Below, in pieces: positions 11,955 to 25,700 of a stretch of 64,000 bases of DNA. The DNA lies in NCBI GenBank assembly GCA_037176705.1, contig CM073896.1, positions 18,488,708 through 18,552,707 on the forward strand, read 5' to 3'. The notes under the pieces are model-generated. The model saw only the letters and a program-made list of their open reading frames with translations. It was not told the origin of the DNA and searched no databases. Position 1 is the first letter of the stretch; every line of letters starts with the position of its first letter. The stretch comes from Molossus alvarezi. Lineage: Eukaryota; Chordata; Mammalia; Chiroptera; Molossidae. Position numbers and translations under genes: made by a program.

Positions 11955-12250
11955 CAGTCCTATTCAAAAATGGGCAAAGGGTTTGACGCATTTCTCTGAA
12001 GAAGACATACAAATGGTCGATAAGCATTTGAAAAGATGCTCCGCATCACTAATCATCAGGGAAATGCGAATCAAGACTACCATGAGATACCACCTCGTAC
12101 CCAGTAGGATGGCTACTACACAAAATAAAAACAGGGAACCGGCCAGGGTTAGCCGGATGGGGAGAGGCTGGGAACCTGTGAAATGGTGTGGCTGTGGTCC
12201 ATGTGTTACTGTGGCGAAGAGTAACGAAGCCGAAACGACGGGTTGGAGGG
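11955..12250 (+). mobile_element. L1 ORF2 C-terminal remnant
   Basis: Frame at 11983-12282 reads [20 protein letters not shown] then [14 protein letters not shown], the L1 ORF2 C-terminal segment, then degenerates. Older than the 53976-55228 copy. Confidence 0.8.
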
Positions 12251-12696
12251 CTTCCGGGTTGGTGAACACACTGATGTGCTAGGAGAGTGGAGGTCCAGAG
12301 AGGATTTCCCAAGTACCTTGTCCTGTTCCCGAGTTGTATCCTTTAGAATAAATTGGTCATAGAAAGTAAAGCCCTTCCCTGAGTTCAGTGAGCCATTCTA
12401 GCAAATTATTGAACCCAAGAAAGGGGAAAGCCCTGGTTTATGGCTGGTTAGTCAGAAGCACCAGCCACAACCTGGGACTTGGGATTGGCATCTGAAGGGG
12501 CGGGCAGTCTTGAGGGAGTCTGGAGGGCAGTTTTGAGCCCTTAGTCCGTGGGCTCTGTGCTAACTGTGGGTGGTGTCAGAATTCAACGGTAGGACACCAC
12601 GTTGGGGTCCAGAGTTGGAGAACTGCCGAATGTGACATTTGGTGTCAGGAGTGCTCTGTGCATAGAGAAAACGAGTTTTTATTTTAATATCCAAAT
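12251..12696. other. Unassigned
   Basis: Between L1 parts; may contain degenerate L1. No gene. Confidence 0.25.
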
Positions 12697-12856
12697 GGAG
12701 AACTGGTTGGGTAGCTCAGTTGGCATCTCAATATGCCAAGGTTGTGGGTTCGATCTCCAGTCAGGGCATACACAAGAGTCAACCAATGAATGCATAAATA
12801 AGTGGAACAACAAATCAATGTTTCTCTCTCTCTCAAAATCATTAAATATAGATTTA
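12697..12856 (+). mobile_element. Diverged Ves-type SINE
   Basis: GTTGGGTAGCTCAGTTGGCA head, B-box-like GTGGGTTCGATCTCCAG and TCAATGTTTCTCTCTCTCTC body; inserted between L1 fragments. Confidence 0.7.
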
Positions 12857-12879
12857 AAAACTAATATCCAAAAAGAATT

Positions 12880-13385
12880 GAAAGCATGTTCTCAAAGACA
12901 TATTTGTATACCCATGTTCACAGCAGCCTGATTCAAATGGCTAAGAAGCGGAAGCACCCAAATGTCATGCCCACTGACTGGGTAAACAAAACGTGGTCTA
13001 TCCACATGACGGAACACTGTTCAGCCTTAAAAAGGAAGGACATTCGACACACGCTGTAACACGGGTGAACCTCGAGGACATTATTCTAAGTGAAACAAAA
13101 ACACAAAAAGCAAACAGCGCGTGGTGATTCCATGTACACGAGGCATCTAGCCTCGTCCGACTCCTACGACAGAAGGGGGGTGGTGTGGCCAGGGCTGCGG
13201 GGAGGGGCGGGTCAGGAACTGGCTGACTGCTGAACGGTACAGAGTTTCCCTTTGCAAGAGGAGAAAGTTTTGGAAACTGGCTGTACAACATGTGAATGTA
13301 CCTACCACTACTGAACTGCACACTCAGAAATGGTTGAGAGAGTAAATTTTGTGTGTATTTTACAATTCAAATGTCTTTACATTTT
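12880..13385 (+). mobile_element. L1M ORF2 end and 3' UTR remnant
   Basis: GTATACCCATGTTCACAGCA, GTTCAGCCTTAAAAAGGAAG and ATTATTCTAAGTGAAACAAA are the ORF2 end. The following GGCTGTACAACATGTGAATG is 3' UTR. Confidence 0.75.
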
Positions 13386-13949
13386 TTAAGTACATTAAAA
13401 CAACACATCCACACTCCTTCCTTCACGGGCTGCCCTGCCCACATCTGGCTCAGCTTCTAGGAGTCAGAGCTGGCAGGGGTTTAAAGACTGGTTCGAGTCT
13501 GCAGGTAAAATGATGGAGGCCACAGCGCAAGGCGACCTGTGCGGGTCTCAGTGGGCAGCAGTGACGACCAGGCTGGAGGAAGGCTCTCGTCCCCCAGACG
13601 GAGGCCCACCCTGCGCCACAGCCCCACGGGGATGCGCAGTTCTTGGTGGAGAGTAATAGTAACTCTCGTGCACGAGGGCCCTTAGCACACCACGGATCTG
13701 GGAGGTCAGACAGGCTTAGAGTCATTGGGTAAAGTCCACACCATCTGAATTTCACAGCCCCCTGAACAAACCTGGAGGGAGAGGAGGAGAAAAACGGGAC
13801 CGACTTAAATGTTGGCAGAGCACACTGAGTCTTGTAGTATGTGCCATTGAGTTACTGTCATTGTTCCCAACACAACCCTTCAGAGGAGTGAGGAACTGTT
13901 TTTCTGCCTGTCTACCACAATATCACACACGGCAGGAAGCATGCATATA
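13386..13949. other. Unassigned sequence downstream of SLC35D2
   Basis: No gene seen. A 101-codon minus frame at 13450-13755 lacks any recognisable feature. Confidence 0.25.
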
Positions 13950-14480
13950 AATTATTTTTTATTTTACTTCGATGACTGGGGGACAATACCGACACGTAAG
14001 ATCAAATCAAAGCTAACAGGTAACTCTACTGGCACTTCATTGGCTGATTTTATGAAAATAAAGATGTCTGTTTAAACTGAAAAAGTGCTCACCGTCACTT
14101 TGCTTTGGCTGGGACCTCTGAAATTAGGCGAAGGCACTGGTAAGGAAATAATCACCTTCCCAGCATCGACCTCATACCTCCTTTTAAGCACACGCGGTAC
14201 CAATGCACAGCAAAGGGGCGCCCGACCACATGCGTCCCCTGGAGACAGTCCCTCTAACCGCTGGCTTATTTTGAGGAGATTCCCTTTTGGCTGGAAAAGC
14301 TTTGCCTGGACGCATTCCTCCGGGAATCAAAGGACTGCAATTTTTGAAGCACAGGCCACGTGAGGTAGATTCTCGTTGCATTTTGCAGACATTCCTTTTC
14401 TTGCTTTAACCAGAGGGTGTCCCAAACGTCTGGCCCTGAGTCCCCAGACTGCAGTTCAGTCTGCGATTCTGCCCCGGCGT
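13950..14480 (-). other. SLC35D2: SLC35D2 3' UTR, extent inferred
   Basis: Transcribed sequence after the TAG. The first clear AATAAA on the minus strand lies at 13958-13963, about 520 nt past the stop, so a 3' end near 13940 is likely. The segment at 14322-14356 shares a roughly 30-base block (GCAATTTTTGAAGCAC core) with 4493-4527, so part of the UTR may derive from an interspersed repeat. Only RNA data would fix the true end. Confidence 0.45.
13958..13963 (-). terminator. Candidate polyadenylation signal AATAAA
   Basis: Reverse complement TTTATT gives AATAAA in an A/T-rich context on the SLC35D2 strand, the first canonical hexamer downstream of the stop codon. Confidence 0.4.
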
Positions 14481-14580
14481 CTAACTCTTCAAATCTGGAG
14501 GGACACTTTCTTCGTCCACAGGTTTAGGTTTTAACTGGCTGCTCAGAGTTAAAAAGGAGTATCTCAAGCCTCCTGCCATG
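14481..14580 (-). CDS. SLC35D2: SLC35D2 exon 12 (terminal coding part)
   Basis: 100 nt encoding (C)[19 protein letters not shown] then [13 protein letters not shown] and the stop TAG. It is the last membrane segment and a short acidic cytosolic tail ending DLKS, as in human SLC35D2. The acceptor is CTCCTTTCAG. The tail before DLKS appears to have diverged from the human tail, as expected for an unconstrained terminus. Confidence 0.94.
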
Positions 14581-17500
14581 CTGAAAGGAGAAAAAAAAAA
14601 GAGTGAAAATAAAGAAAACCACTAGCAGTCGCTGCCATCTCTATAAATTATTGAGCCCCCTTTTTCCTTGCTTGTAGATTACTTGATGAAAATGACCCCC
14701 CTTATTTAAAAATCTTTTGGGGCAGCCCTGGCCGGTTTGGCTCAGCGGTTAGAGCGTCGGCCTGCGGTCCGGAGAGACCCGGGTTCGGTTCCCGCTAAGG
14801 GCACGTACTTCGGTTGCAGTTTGTCCCCGGCCCTGGTTGGTCGTGCGGGTGGCAGCCACTCGATGTGTCCCTTCATGTCGATGTTTCTCTCTCTCTTCCT
14901 CTCTCCCCCTCCCACTCTATCTGTACAAAAAATGGAAAAATATCCTCGGGTGAGGATAAAAAAAAAAAAAAAAATTAAAAAAATAAATAAATAAATAAAA
15001 ATCTTTTGGGGCAGAAAGAGTCTATCAAATCTAATACAGAACTTTGTTGAGAACATAAGCACTTGGTTATTACTGAATAAACTATACATGATTATCCTAA
15101 AATAGGGTCTCATGACTGGGACCCCAACATGCCTTTTAGAAGAATCTGTCCCTCTCCTCTATGTCCTCACACTGATAGAGGACTTTAACGAGCCCGTGTC
15201 AGGACAACAGATGACGCAGGGGACATTTCCATGGAAGACATGGGAATTAAATTCGGATCTCAGCCCCTTCAATGTTCATTGCTCACATCCCCGTGATCCA
15301 CATGAGTAAGTCACAAAAATAGATGAACTGAGTGATTTAAGTAAAATTATCTTAGAAATTGTCATGTCAAAACACCTACTCCTGCACTTATAACGTATTA
15401 GTCACACTTTTAAAAATTCCTATTTTGCTAAAATGAGCTCATTTAAAAAATCCCACTTACCAAATATTTAACCCTACAAAGTTTAACACAGAGAAAATGT
15501 AGTCTCCACCAACTAACATCCCAATGTAGGCAACGGATACATTCTGCAGGAAAAGAGAGGTTCGGTCACTTTAGCAGTAATGAATTTAGGGGAAAAATAC
15601 ATGTATGTAGTGAAATCTGAAACTAAATATTTTCATTACTTTGCACACAGCAGGTGTTCACAGAACGTCGGATGAATGAATAGAAATCCATTGTGTAACA
15701 AGGCTTTATTTTTTAAAAAATGAAGTGAACTATGGCACAGCAATCACAGGAAACTGCATTATTTGTGTTTCACACACAGGGTAAGAGCTGGGTTGTAATC
15801 AACTCTCCAGATCCCATCTCTTGACCATCACTGGGTAGTGCATTTTAATTATAATGATCCTAAACTTGAGTGGATCAGAGACACCTCATAAATTCCCAGC
15901 AGCACTCTGTCTGTGTGTCCTAGCAGGCCTCTGGGCAGCCAGCAGACAAGGCCCTGTGGGAGCAGGCCGACCTTGCACTGTAGGAGTTCATGAACAGAAA
16001 AACAAAGCAACCATCGCAGAGAGCTCAGGGGACCCCTACCCTCCTATTCACCCATGTGTGTGTTCAAACGCATGTACACACACAAATACCCACACTGATC
16101 GGTAAGCGTATCCCCTTATATATAACTGAGCATACATCTAGACTGAAACTGTTCTTCACAATTCCCTTTCTTAGTTGGCGGCTTCTCCCAGAAAACCAAA
16201 CCGTAGATGACAAGGTATCTCGGTGAGTGCAGAAATTTGGCATTTTTTTCAGCTTTTTCACTTCATTTTCCCAGACCATCCCCTCCCACCATCCCCAATT
16301 TAAAAATCATAATTTGGCCCTGGCCAGTTTGGCTCAGTGGTTAGAGTGTCGGCCGGCAGACCAAGGACTCGCAGGTTTGATTCCGGCCAAGGGCACAGAC
16401 TCAGTTGTGGTTCGTCCCTGGCCCTGGTCGGGTCCTGCCCTAGGCGATCAGTCCATGTGTTTCTCTCACACTGATGTTTCTCCCTCCTTCCCTCCCTCCC
16501 TTTCACTCATCTAAAGATAAATGGAAAAAATATCCTCAGTGAAAGTTTAAAAAAAAATCATAATTTGCCTCTTTTTAAAATTAGCTACCCTCCCTGTTTT
16601 ATGAGTTAGATTAGAAGACAGAGGGTCACCTAGGCCCAGCTGAAAATGCCCAAGCCTCCAGTCCTACCACCGATAACAACAGAATCGAACCCAACTTCTA
16701 TCGTCAAGACTGGATTCAGAGTCAAGTCCCCAGTCCACCCCCTTACCTTGATGGCTCCGACCACCGCGGTGGTCAGGGCTGAGTTGTAAAAGCTGCACAG
16801 CACGGTGGAGAACATCAGCAGAAACCTGGGCGAGGAAGCGAACACCTGAGAGCCTGCCTGGGTGCTGGGGGGTCAGCGGGGGCCACGCACAGGTCCGTGA
16901 GCGCCGTCAGAGTTTACAACCTACATCTTAAAACACCCTTTTAACTCTGACCTTCAGTGTCCTTTTCATTTTGTCTCTTTCCTATTCGTGTTTCCTCGAA
17001 AAGGGGGTAAAAACAATGAGATATTTCAAATGATCTGAAACCTTTCGTTAGACAGCTACGTCACAACACTGGTGTTTAATCCCCGTGTGCGTCAGAGCCC
17101 CCGGGCACTCCCACACTCAGGGGGGCCTGGCGGAGGGTCTCCAGCCAGCGGCGTGAGGAGGCCCGTGCGCTGTCTCAAAGCGCCACGGGTGAGACTCAGG
17201 TGCAGCCAGCGCCGAGAAGCGCAGGTGTTAGAAGGGAAATCAGCTGAGCAGTTGCTGGCTTTGGACAAAGGAGTCTGACGTGAATGGGTCCCTTACGTCA
17301 GTAATGCTCCTGTACTTATTATCAAAGTCAATTCAACAGGCATTCAACACTGTCCGGTATTTTGACACTTATTGGGCAATAAAAAGGCTACAGAATTGAG
17401 ACCAAGCACCAGACAAGAAAATATACATACCCAGGAAAAGAATCTACAATCCAACTGCAGGTACAGACAGAAACAGATTCATTTCAATCGAGTACTAAAG

Positions 17501-19748
17501 AAAATTAGCTTCAGCCTACGTGGGGTGCTACAGGTGCTTAAATGTTGAAAGAGATTATAATCAAAACTGGTTGAGAATGAAGCTGGAAAAGTACAGAGAG
17601 AGCAGAAGATGTGTTGGATTTTAAAGCTAAATCCCAGTTAGAAGGCGGGAGCTTGGATCCCCCATGGACAAAGCACAGGGAACCAGCTCTCAGGAAGGAC
17701 TCAGCATGGGCACCTGGTAAATGAATCCGGCAGGAACTTAGCATGTGTGCAGTCCAGGCCCAAATCTCTCATGGTTGGTAACAGAGTAAGAATAATAAAA
17801 ACATAGTAACCACACCCTACCCAGTTTTCTCAGTGGTTAGAGTCTCAGCCCTCAAACTGAAGGGTCATGGGTTCAATTCCAGTCAAGGGTACATACCTGG
17901 GTCTCTCACACCAATGTTTCTCTCTCTCTCTCTCCCCCTTCCTTCCACTCTCTCTAAAAAGCAATGGAAAAATATCCTCTGGTGAGGATTTTTAAAAAAT
18001 TGACACGAAAAACACAGCGACCGCTTCTGGCCTGAGATGTTTATTAGCAGGGGCGGTAGAGCAAAAAATTAGAGATAAAGTTCATCAAGCTTTAACATAA
18101 ATTGAAGAATAAACTCAATGACAATCTTAAAATTTGAAATTCTCAGAAAAGGTTGTCTTTGTTATTAAGGTAATGACAACAATTTGACAAGCGAGAACAG
18201 CCAACATCTTGGCCTTTGTGGTTTTAATTTGAAACGAGTAGTTGATATTCGACTTGCAATTTTCATTTGAAAGGAGTTAAGAGAATCTGAGTAAATTGGC
18301 ACAGTACTCGAATGTTGAAAAGAAGCTGATTTACTACATTTTCAACTTTGGTTTATTAGATTTCAAAGAGTTGATTAGGTGTGCAAAGAAGCCGGTTTGT
18401 TAGCTTTGCTAGGGCCTCATTAGGGCCTGAAATTACTGTGTGTGTGTGTGGCGGGGGGGGGGGGGAATCAGGTAAATCGCATCTGCAAATGCAGTTTGAA
18501 AAGTTTAAACAAATTTTAATTCACTAAGTTGTAAATAGGACTAATTTACAGTATATTGTTTAGGAGAGTTTAATCATTTAAACTTGAGGTAACAAACCAT
18601 TAATCAAATAATGAAAAGTAAAATTGTTTATTCAAAAATTACTAGCTTTATGAATACAGCAACAGTATTTCTATATTAAAAGCTTACCAAAATCTACGTG
18701 TTTTTTTTTAATTTTTAATAAATTCAACATTCATTTAGAACCCTGAGGAACTATAAATAATCCTACTCATGCATAAAATGAAGATTAAACATCTCAGCCT
18801 ACGGAGTGCCTGCTCGGCAGGGCCTGAGCGGTAAAACAGTACCCACAGCTAGAGAACCTCAGAGTCCACTGAAGTCAGCGACTACAGCTCGGGGGAGGGG
18901 ACCGACCCAATCCAGGGCACACAGAAAAGCTTCCACCAGGCTTCTTCAACTGCACTGCAGCCTTAAACCCAGGACAAGCATGGGTGTTCTTTTATTTTTT
19001 ACTTAAACATTCCTATTCCAGGGTTCCACTCATGCAGCCTTTTCTCCATCCCACATTTTAGTGAAACTATCTTGGCCTGCACTCGGAATCACAGACGCTT
19101 TGGATCTAAAATTCCAGCATCCAAGTGTGGGTGACTAGGACACTCACTCACCAGCTAGGCTTAGCAGGGGAGGAGCCCCGTCCTCTAAGGTCCTGGGGGA
19201 GTGAATGAGCAAGCAGTTCTAGGTAACAGATGCGTCTAGACAGAAAGGCTGCATTTCTTATTATAACCACTAGGTGTCCCCAAAGAGGATGAATATAAAA
19301 CCACTAAGATCATAGCATCATTTTTTTCCCTAAGAAACGTAATGTTTTATACATGCAAATAAGTACCTATGCGATCCTTTGGCAAAGACAAAGGTTCTAA
19401 ACTAAAAGAACCTCTATTAACTCAGTCCAAAGGAAACCACAGCACTTTTAACACCAAAAAGTCAACTTTCACATGGCTGTAGTTTTGATTTTAACACCTG
19501 TGGGTGAATAAAATGCAGAGATACTTAAAAGCACTGCAAATGCTCAGCAGCTTTTTGCCATTCTGCATATTTTTAATCATATATCATCTATGTACATTTG
19601 AAAAATAACAGCACATATGTGTGATACACATTTATTCAGACAGCTGCATGGTTTGGCTTACAGGGCCGGAGGTACAGAGGTGTCCATGTGGTACAGAGGT
19701 GTCCCTGGACCAGAACGCTGCTAAATGGTTTCTTCCTGTTTCTGAAAA

Positions 19749-19786
<38 letters not shown>

Positions 19787-22700
19787 CATTTACCAAAGGC
19801 TGGGACACTTATGCCAGTCACAAACAGAACTCAAATGGCCTCATTTACAACCTGTTGCTGGTTACCCATTCCATGCACAGACATATATAGAAACAAATGT
19901 GCAAATAATAAAGGGCACTTTACCACTCCTTGCACTAACCATAATGGTACCCCAAAATATTACTCTTCCATAATTCCAGGTTTCAGAGAATGCCAGGAAT
20001 TCTCATGTTGCCCCTCTCTTGCAGGAACTCACTCCAACCCCAGGCCTCCGTGATGCTTGAGGATGCTGGTCATGGGATCACTATGACCCATCTTCCTAGA
20101 GCATCGGTCATACACTAACACTTGGTTTCCTGTGAAATGATGGGAGTACCTGCCATTTTTAATGGGTCTGTTGTTCCAGTGCCCAGCAACCCACAGCATC
20201 CTCTTTTCTCTTGTACCACACCTCGGCAGCATCAATGAAAGTCCAAAGAATAGAACATTTTTTATCCCATGAGTAGGGAAATTGGATGTTTTTGTGTTTT
20301 TATTAAGGAATACATTACTACTTCAGTGGGAATTAAAGGGCCTGTTACTGGGGCAGAAACAGATTAGGATAATTGCCTCCAAGCCTGGGGCTTGGTGCCA
20401 GGCTGGTACAAATGAACGAGAACCTGTCATCTCAGCAAGATTAAAAAGACCTGCAGAACTAGCTTTTTTTTTTTTTTTTTATCCTCACCAGAGGACATTT
20501 TTGCATTTATCTTCAGATAAAGCGGGATGGAGAGAGGAGGAAAGAGAGAGAGAGAGAGAAACATTGATGTGAGAGAGACACATCAACTGGCCACCACCCA
20601 CACGACCCCAACCAGGGCCGAGGACAAACTGCAACTAAAGTACACGCCCTTAGCAGGAACCGAACCTCGGACTCTCTGGTTTGTGGGCTGACGCTCTAAC
20701 CGCTGAGCCAAACCGGCCAGGGCCAGAACGAGCTTACTAAAATCCCACTGGTCAGCTTACGTTCCAGTCTATATTTCACTATCCCTGCTCCCACACCCAA
20801 CTTCTCCTCCTGACACCACCCCACTCCATCGTATGCATTATTCACAACCCCACCCCAGAAGCAGCATCTCTTAACGTGAGTCCTTCCCACAACTTGAAAG
20901 AGAAGTCTCCCCTTTTCACCGTTCCACTGGCTCTTCCATTACATTTTTAACGTGTTATAATTATTTTAATTTATTTTCAACTTGGAATAGAGGTCCGGTG
21001 GTTGGAAAAAGTCAGTCTGAAGGGCAAACTGGAAAGGGGTACATTTATAAGAAGGAGGCTGTGTCAGAGGCCTCTGGAGTCTGGGGTCAGAAGCCCCTGG
21101 AGCAGCGACCTGAGGGAAGGGACAGCCTGAGCCCCGTCCCAGTTGTTCTGAGCACCAAGGATGTTCTCAGAAACTCACTGTGGTTTCTACTAACTGCAGG
21201 AGGCGAACGGCCCCATCACGGTGTCCTTTGAGCGAGAAACTCCAAGAAAGCAGAGTTCCGAAAAATCTACCGTGCCAAGACTGCTGCTTCCCTCCAGAGT
21301 AGTTTCAGAATTAAAACGTGACCACTGAAGATAACATAACAGGAGAAAAACTCTCAAATCCATGGTTATGGGTACAACCAAATTTGTCTGGAGTAAAAAG
21401 GGGACAGCCAGCCCCGGCTGGGTGGCACAGTTGGCTGGAGTGTTGCCGTATATACCACAAGGCTGCAGGTTTGATTTTTGGTCAAGACGCATAACTGGGT
21501 TGCAGGTTTGATCCCTAATCAAGGCCTGTAGGGAGACAACCAATTGGTGTTTCTCTCTCACTTCAATGTTTCTCTCTCTACCCCTTCCTCTCTCTATATT
21601 TCATTTTTTAATTTTTTTTTTATCCTCACCCAACGACATTTTTACTTTTTTTTTTTTGTTCAGATAGAGTGGAAGGGAGAGAGAGGGAGAGAGAGAGAGA
21701 GAGAAAAACATCGACGTGAAAGAGACACATCGAGTGGCTGCCTCCTGCACAACCCCAACCAGAGCCAGGGATGAACCGCAACCGAGTCACGTGCCCTTGA
21801 CCAGAATCGAACCTGCGACTCATTGGTCCACAGGCCGATGCTCTAACCATTGAGCAAAACCGGCCAGGGCTCCCTTCCTCTCTTGAAAATCAATAAAAAC
21901 ATATCCTGGGGTGTGGATTAAAAAAACAAGAAGAAGACAGCCAAACTGAACAGGTTGGCCTCAAGAAAGAGAAATATTAACAATATTTAATACTGACTCA
22001 GCATTTTCTATATCTAGCACTGTTCTAAGTGCTCTTCACTCATTCAACTCACAGAACCCCACCTTATAAATTAGATACTTTGGCTCACTGTTCCCATTTT
22101 ATAGGTAAGGAAACTGAGGCTCAGCAAGGGTAAATAACTTATTCAAGGTCCCAGAGCTAATAAGTGGCAAAGCCAGGACAGAAACCCAGACCATCTGATC
22201 CCAGAGTTCAAGTACTTGCTGGAATGTGTGATGATGTTACTGTCCACCAAAGACCCACTTAAAAAACTGAGACCTGCCAAGTGTTCATCCTTAAAGTTGG
22301 TTGAAATGTTAATTTCATCATTTTTCCTGATTTATTTATAATTACTTTGCCTTTAGGGTATTTTCATTTGCAAAGGGACTACTGATAAAATAATACATTA
22401 AAAACTTTTAACAAGAGAGTATTTGTTTTCTAAGTATATTATTAAATGGGGGGAAAGGTATGGAACAGTACACAGATGGTACCTGTGAGAGGTCCTGCCT
22501 CTCACAGGTCAGCCCAGAGGGTGCCAGCCCACATCCAGGCTCTGCCGACCACCTGCTTACTGAGGACAGCTCCCCACAGAGGGTGTACTTCTTTTTTGTT
22601 AATCCTCACCCGAGGATGTTTTTCTAGATAGAGTGGAAGGGAGAGAGGGAGAGAAAGAGAAACATCAATGTGAGAGAGACACATCAACTGCTGCCTCCTG

Positions 22701-25700
22701 CATGACCCGGACCAGGGCCAGGGATCAAATCTGCAACCCAGGGCCAGGGATATGTGCCCTTGATTGGAAATCGAACCTGTGACCCTTGGTTCGCTCTAAC
22801 TGCTGAGCCAACCCTACCAAGGCAAGGGTTTACTTTTTTTTTTAATCCTCACCCGAGGACATTTTTTTCCATTTTTCTTTTTGTTCAGATGGAGTGGGAG
22901 GGAGAGAGAGGAAGAGAGAGAAACATCGACATGAAAGGGACACATCGAGTGGCTGCCATCCGCACAACCAACCATGGCCAGGGACAAACTGCACCCGAGG
23001 TACACGCCCCTAGCAGGAACCGAACCCCGGTCTCTCTGGACCGCAGGTCGACGCTCTAACCGCTGAGCCAAACCGGCCAGGGCCAGGGTTTACTTCTTGA
23101 TTTCCCTCATGGAATGGTTACATAGTAAAAGACAAGTTAAAAAACAAAAACAGTGTCTCACCTAGTTTATAATGATGTGAAACAAGAGTTGGAGACCCTG
23201 CCCTGCTGTTCACAGGTGAATGGCCTGAGGCAGGAAAAGGTGGTCTGAGTTTGTATGATATGGGTTGATTTTTTTTGATTGGAAAGGAAGAAAGGATGGT
23301 TTGACAAAGTGTGACTCACAACACAGCTTAGTAGGTTTTTTTTCAAAGTTAAATGTTCTCAGTGAACAACTGCTCTCCCACTGCAGAACAACCAATGAAT
23401 GGAAAGGACACATTATTTGAGAGATTGTTGGTCTTGAAAGAGGCACAAGAGGTCATTCAAAAGCACCCTTTGCAAGAGGGGAAATGGTACAGAGTAGTAA
23501 GGAGTTGGAGCCCTCAGCAGTCAGAGCAGCGGATGGCCAGGCAGACTCGGGGCAGAGCAGCTGCCTGGAACCTGAACCCTGGACCGAACTCCAGGTGGGA
23601 GGGGTGGACCATTGTAGCCCCCTGAACCCAGGCCCTCAAAAAGGCCTGAAGTGGTCCAGGTCAGGGGCAACACTGGCTACCAGCTGGAGCAAAATCAATT
23701 TGTCCCTGTAGGAAAGTTTCTCAAATTCTCAATTTCAGCCAATAGAACTGATTAAGATTAAGCAATATTACAAGTCACCAAACACACTAGAAAGCAAACC
23801 ATAATGACAGTCATAAACTACAGATTTTTTTTTTTTTATCCTCACCCAAGGACATTTTTTTTCCATTTTTTGTTCAGATAGAGTGGGAGGGAGAGAGAGA
23901 AACATCGACATGAAAGGGACACATCGAGTGGCTGCCACCCGCACAACCAACCAGGGTTGGGGACAAACTGCAACCAAGGTATGCGCCCTTAGCGGGAACT
24001 GAACCCGGGTCTCTCAGGACCGCAGGCCAACGCTCTAACCTCTGAGCCAAACCGGCCAGGGCACAAACTACAGATTTAATCAATAAAGTACATATTTAGA
24101 TTCTTAAGAACTGCAGGTGTAGGAATCATCAGATACAGAATATAGAATAGCTATGCATGTAACATTTAAGGAAATAAAAGTTACAGTCACAAAGATCACC
24201 AATGAAAGAATGTTAAAAATGAGCAGACATGTTCGAAAAAAAGGCTGTGAAACATTGACAAATAAAATATAAAATTGTTAAAATCAAAAAACCCTATCAT
24301 CAGGTTAAACATTAAATGAGACATAGCAAAAGAGAGAAATACTAAACTGGAAGATATACATAAATATTTTTACTGTATGTGACTACATTATGCAATTAAA
24401 ACCCAGTTTGAAACTTGATTGCTGATCAAAGAGATCATGAGTTGTCTTAGTTTATTTACACATAATTAAAATTGCAGTATTCGTGGTTAAAAAAATAAGG
24501 GGGAAACTCATCTTTCTTCACAGGGAAAGACTTTTGATAAGTAATTTCCTGAGACACATTCAAAGACCCTTTCCTATGGGATAAGACACAGGAGTTGTGT
24601 AGACATGGAGCCCAGCCCAGAAAGGATACTCCAAAGACTTCAAAAAGTGATTGCCTCTGGAGAGGACGCTGCAGTGCTACAGGGCAGGGAAGACGGGAAA
24701 GTGAATGCCTGAATGAATGAGGGAGGGAGGGTGGCTTACATTTCCTGTGGATTCTTTTGCAGCTTTTGGATGATATGCTAGCTGCATGTATTATCTATTC
24801 ATGAAAAGTTTCAAGTTTGGAGAACATAAAAAAGAAGAAGAAGAAGAAGAAAAGAAAGACATAGCTGCATGGATTCTCATAGCACAGATCTACACAAAAT
24901 TTTAAGAAAAGCTTAAAATTATTGGACAGCCCAGCCGATATGGCTCAGTGATTGAGAACTGACCTATGCACTAAGAGGTCACCAGTTCCATTCCCAGTCA
25001 GGGCACATGGCCAATCTGTGGGCCCAATCCCCAATGGGGAGTATGCAGGAGGCGGCCAATTGATGTTCTCACTCACTGATGTTTCTATTTCTCTCTCCCT
25101 CTCCTTTCCTCTCTCTCTAAAATCAAAAAGAAAATTTTTTTTTTACTTATTGGACAATAAAATGGCCTTGACACGTCTCAGAAATGTCCCTGAGTATCAC
25201 AGGTAGTGCACCACAGAAAATGGTTGTCATGTCCACATATTTATGAGGTGTAGCTTGGAAAATTTGGGACATTGTGACAAAGACACACACAGTACTGAAT
25301 TTGACATGTCAGCTAACTTCATTTCAGACGAACTGTCAGAAATCAAGAGGCAACATCATATTTGGAATAGAATGTGACATGTGACTTGGGTCCCAGTCCA
25401 CGTCTCTACTACAGGGGTGCTTTCCAAAGAAGGTTGGAGAAGCACAAAGAAATTTTGACAGAACAGACAGAATGTATATTTTAATTTTTTTCTTTATTTT
25501 TTTCTTTATTGATTTTTAGAGAGAGAAAGGGAGAGGCAGAGAGAGAGGTTCATGGGTTGACTCTCAACACTGAGCCACACCAGCTGGTCCAAAATGTATA
25601 TTTTGATTTGACTTGTCAAGTGACACCATGACCAAAGTTTATATTTACCTATGGTTTCTTACCCCAAAAAACAGGAAAGAAGAAACTGTATGATGAATAG

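Noticed and set aside
1..13949. Expected downstream neighbour HSD17B3
   Set aside because: I searched for its N-terminal exon by eye and found no matching sequence; it probably lies beyond the window.
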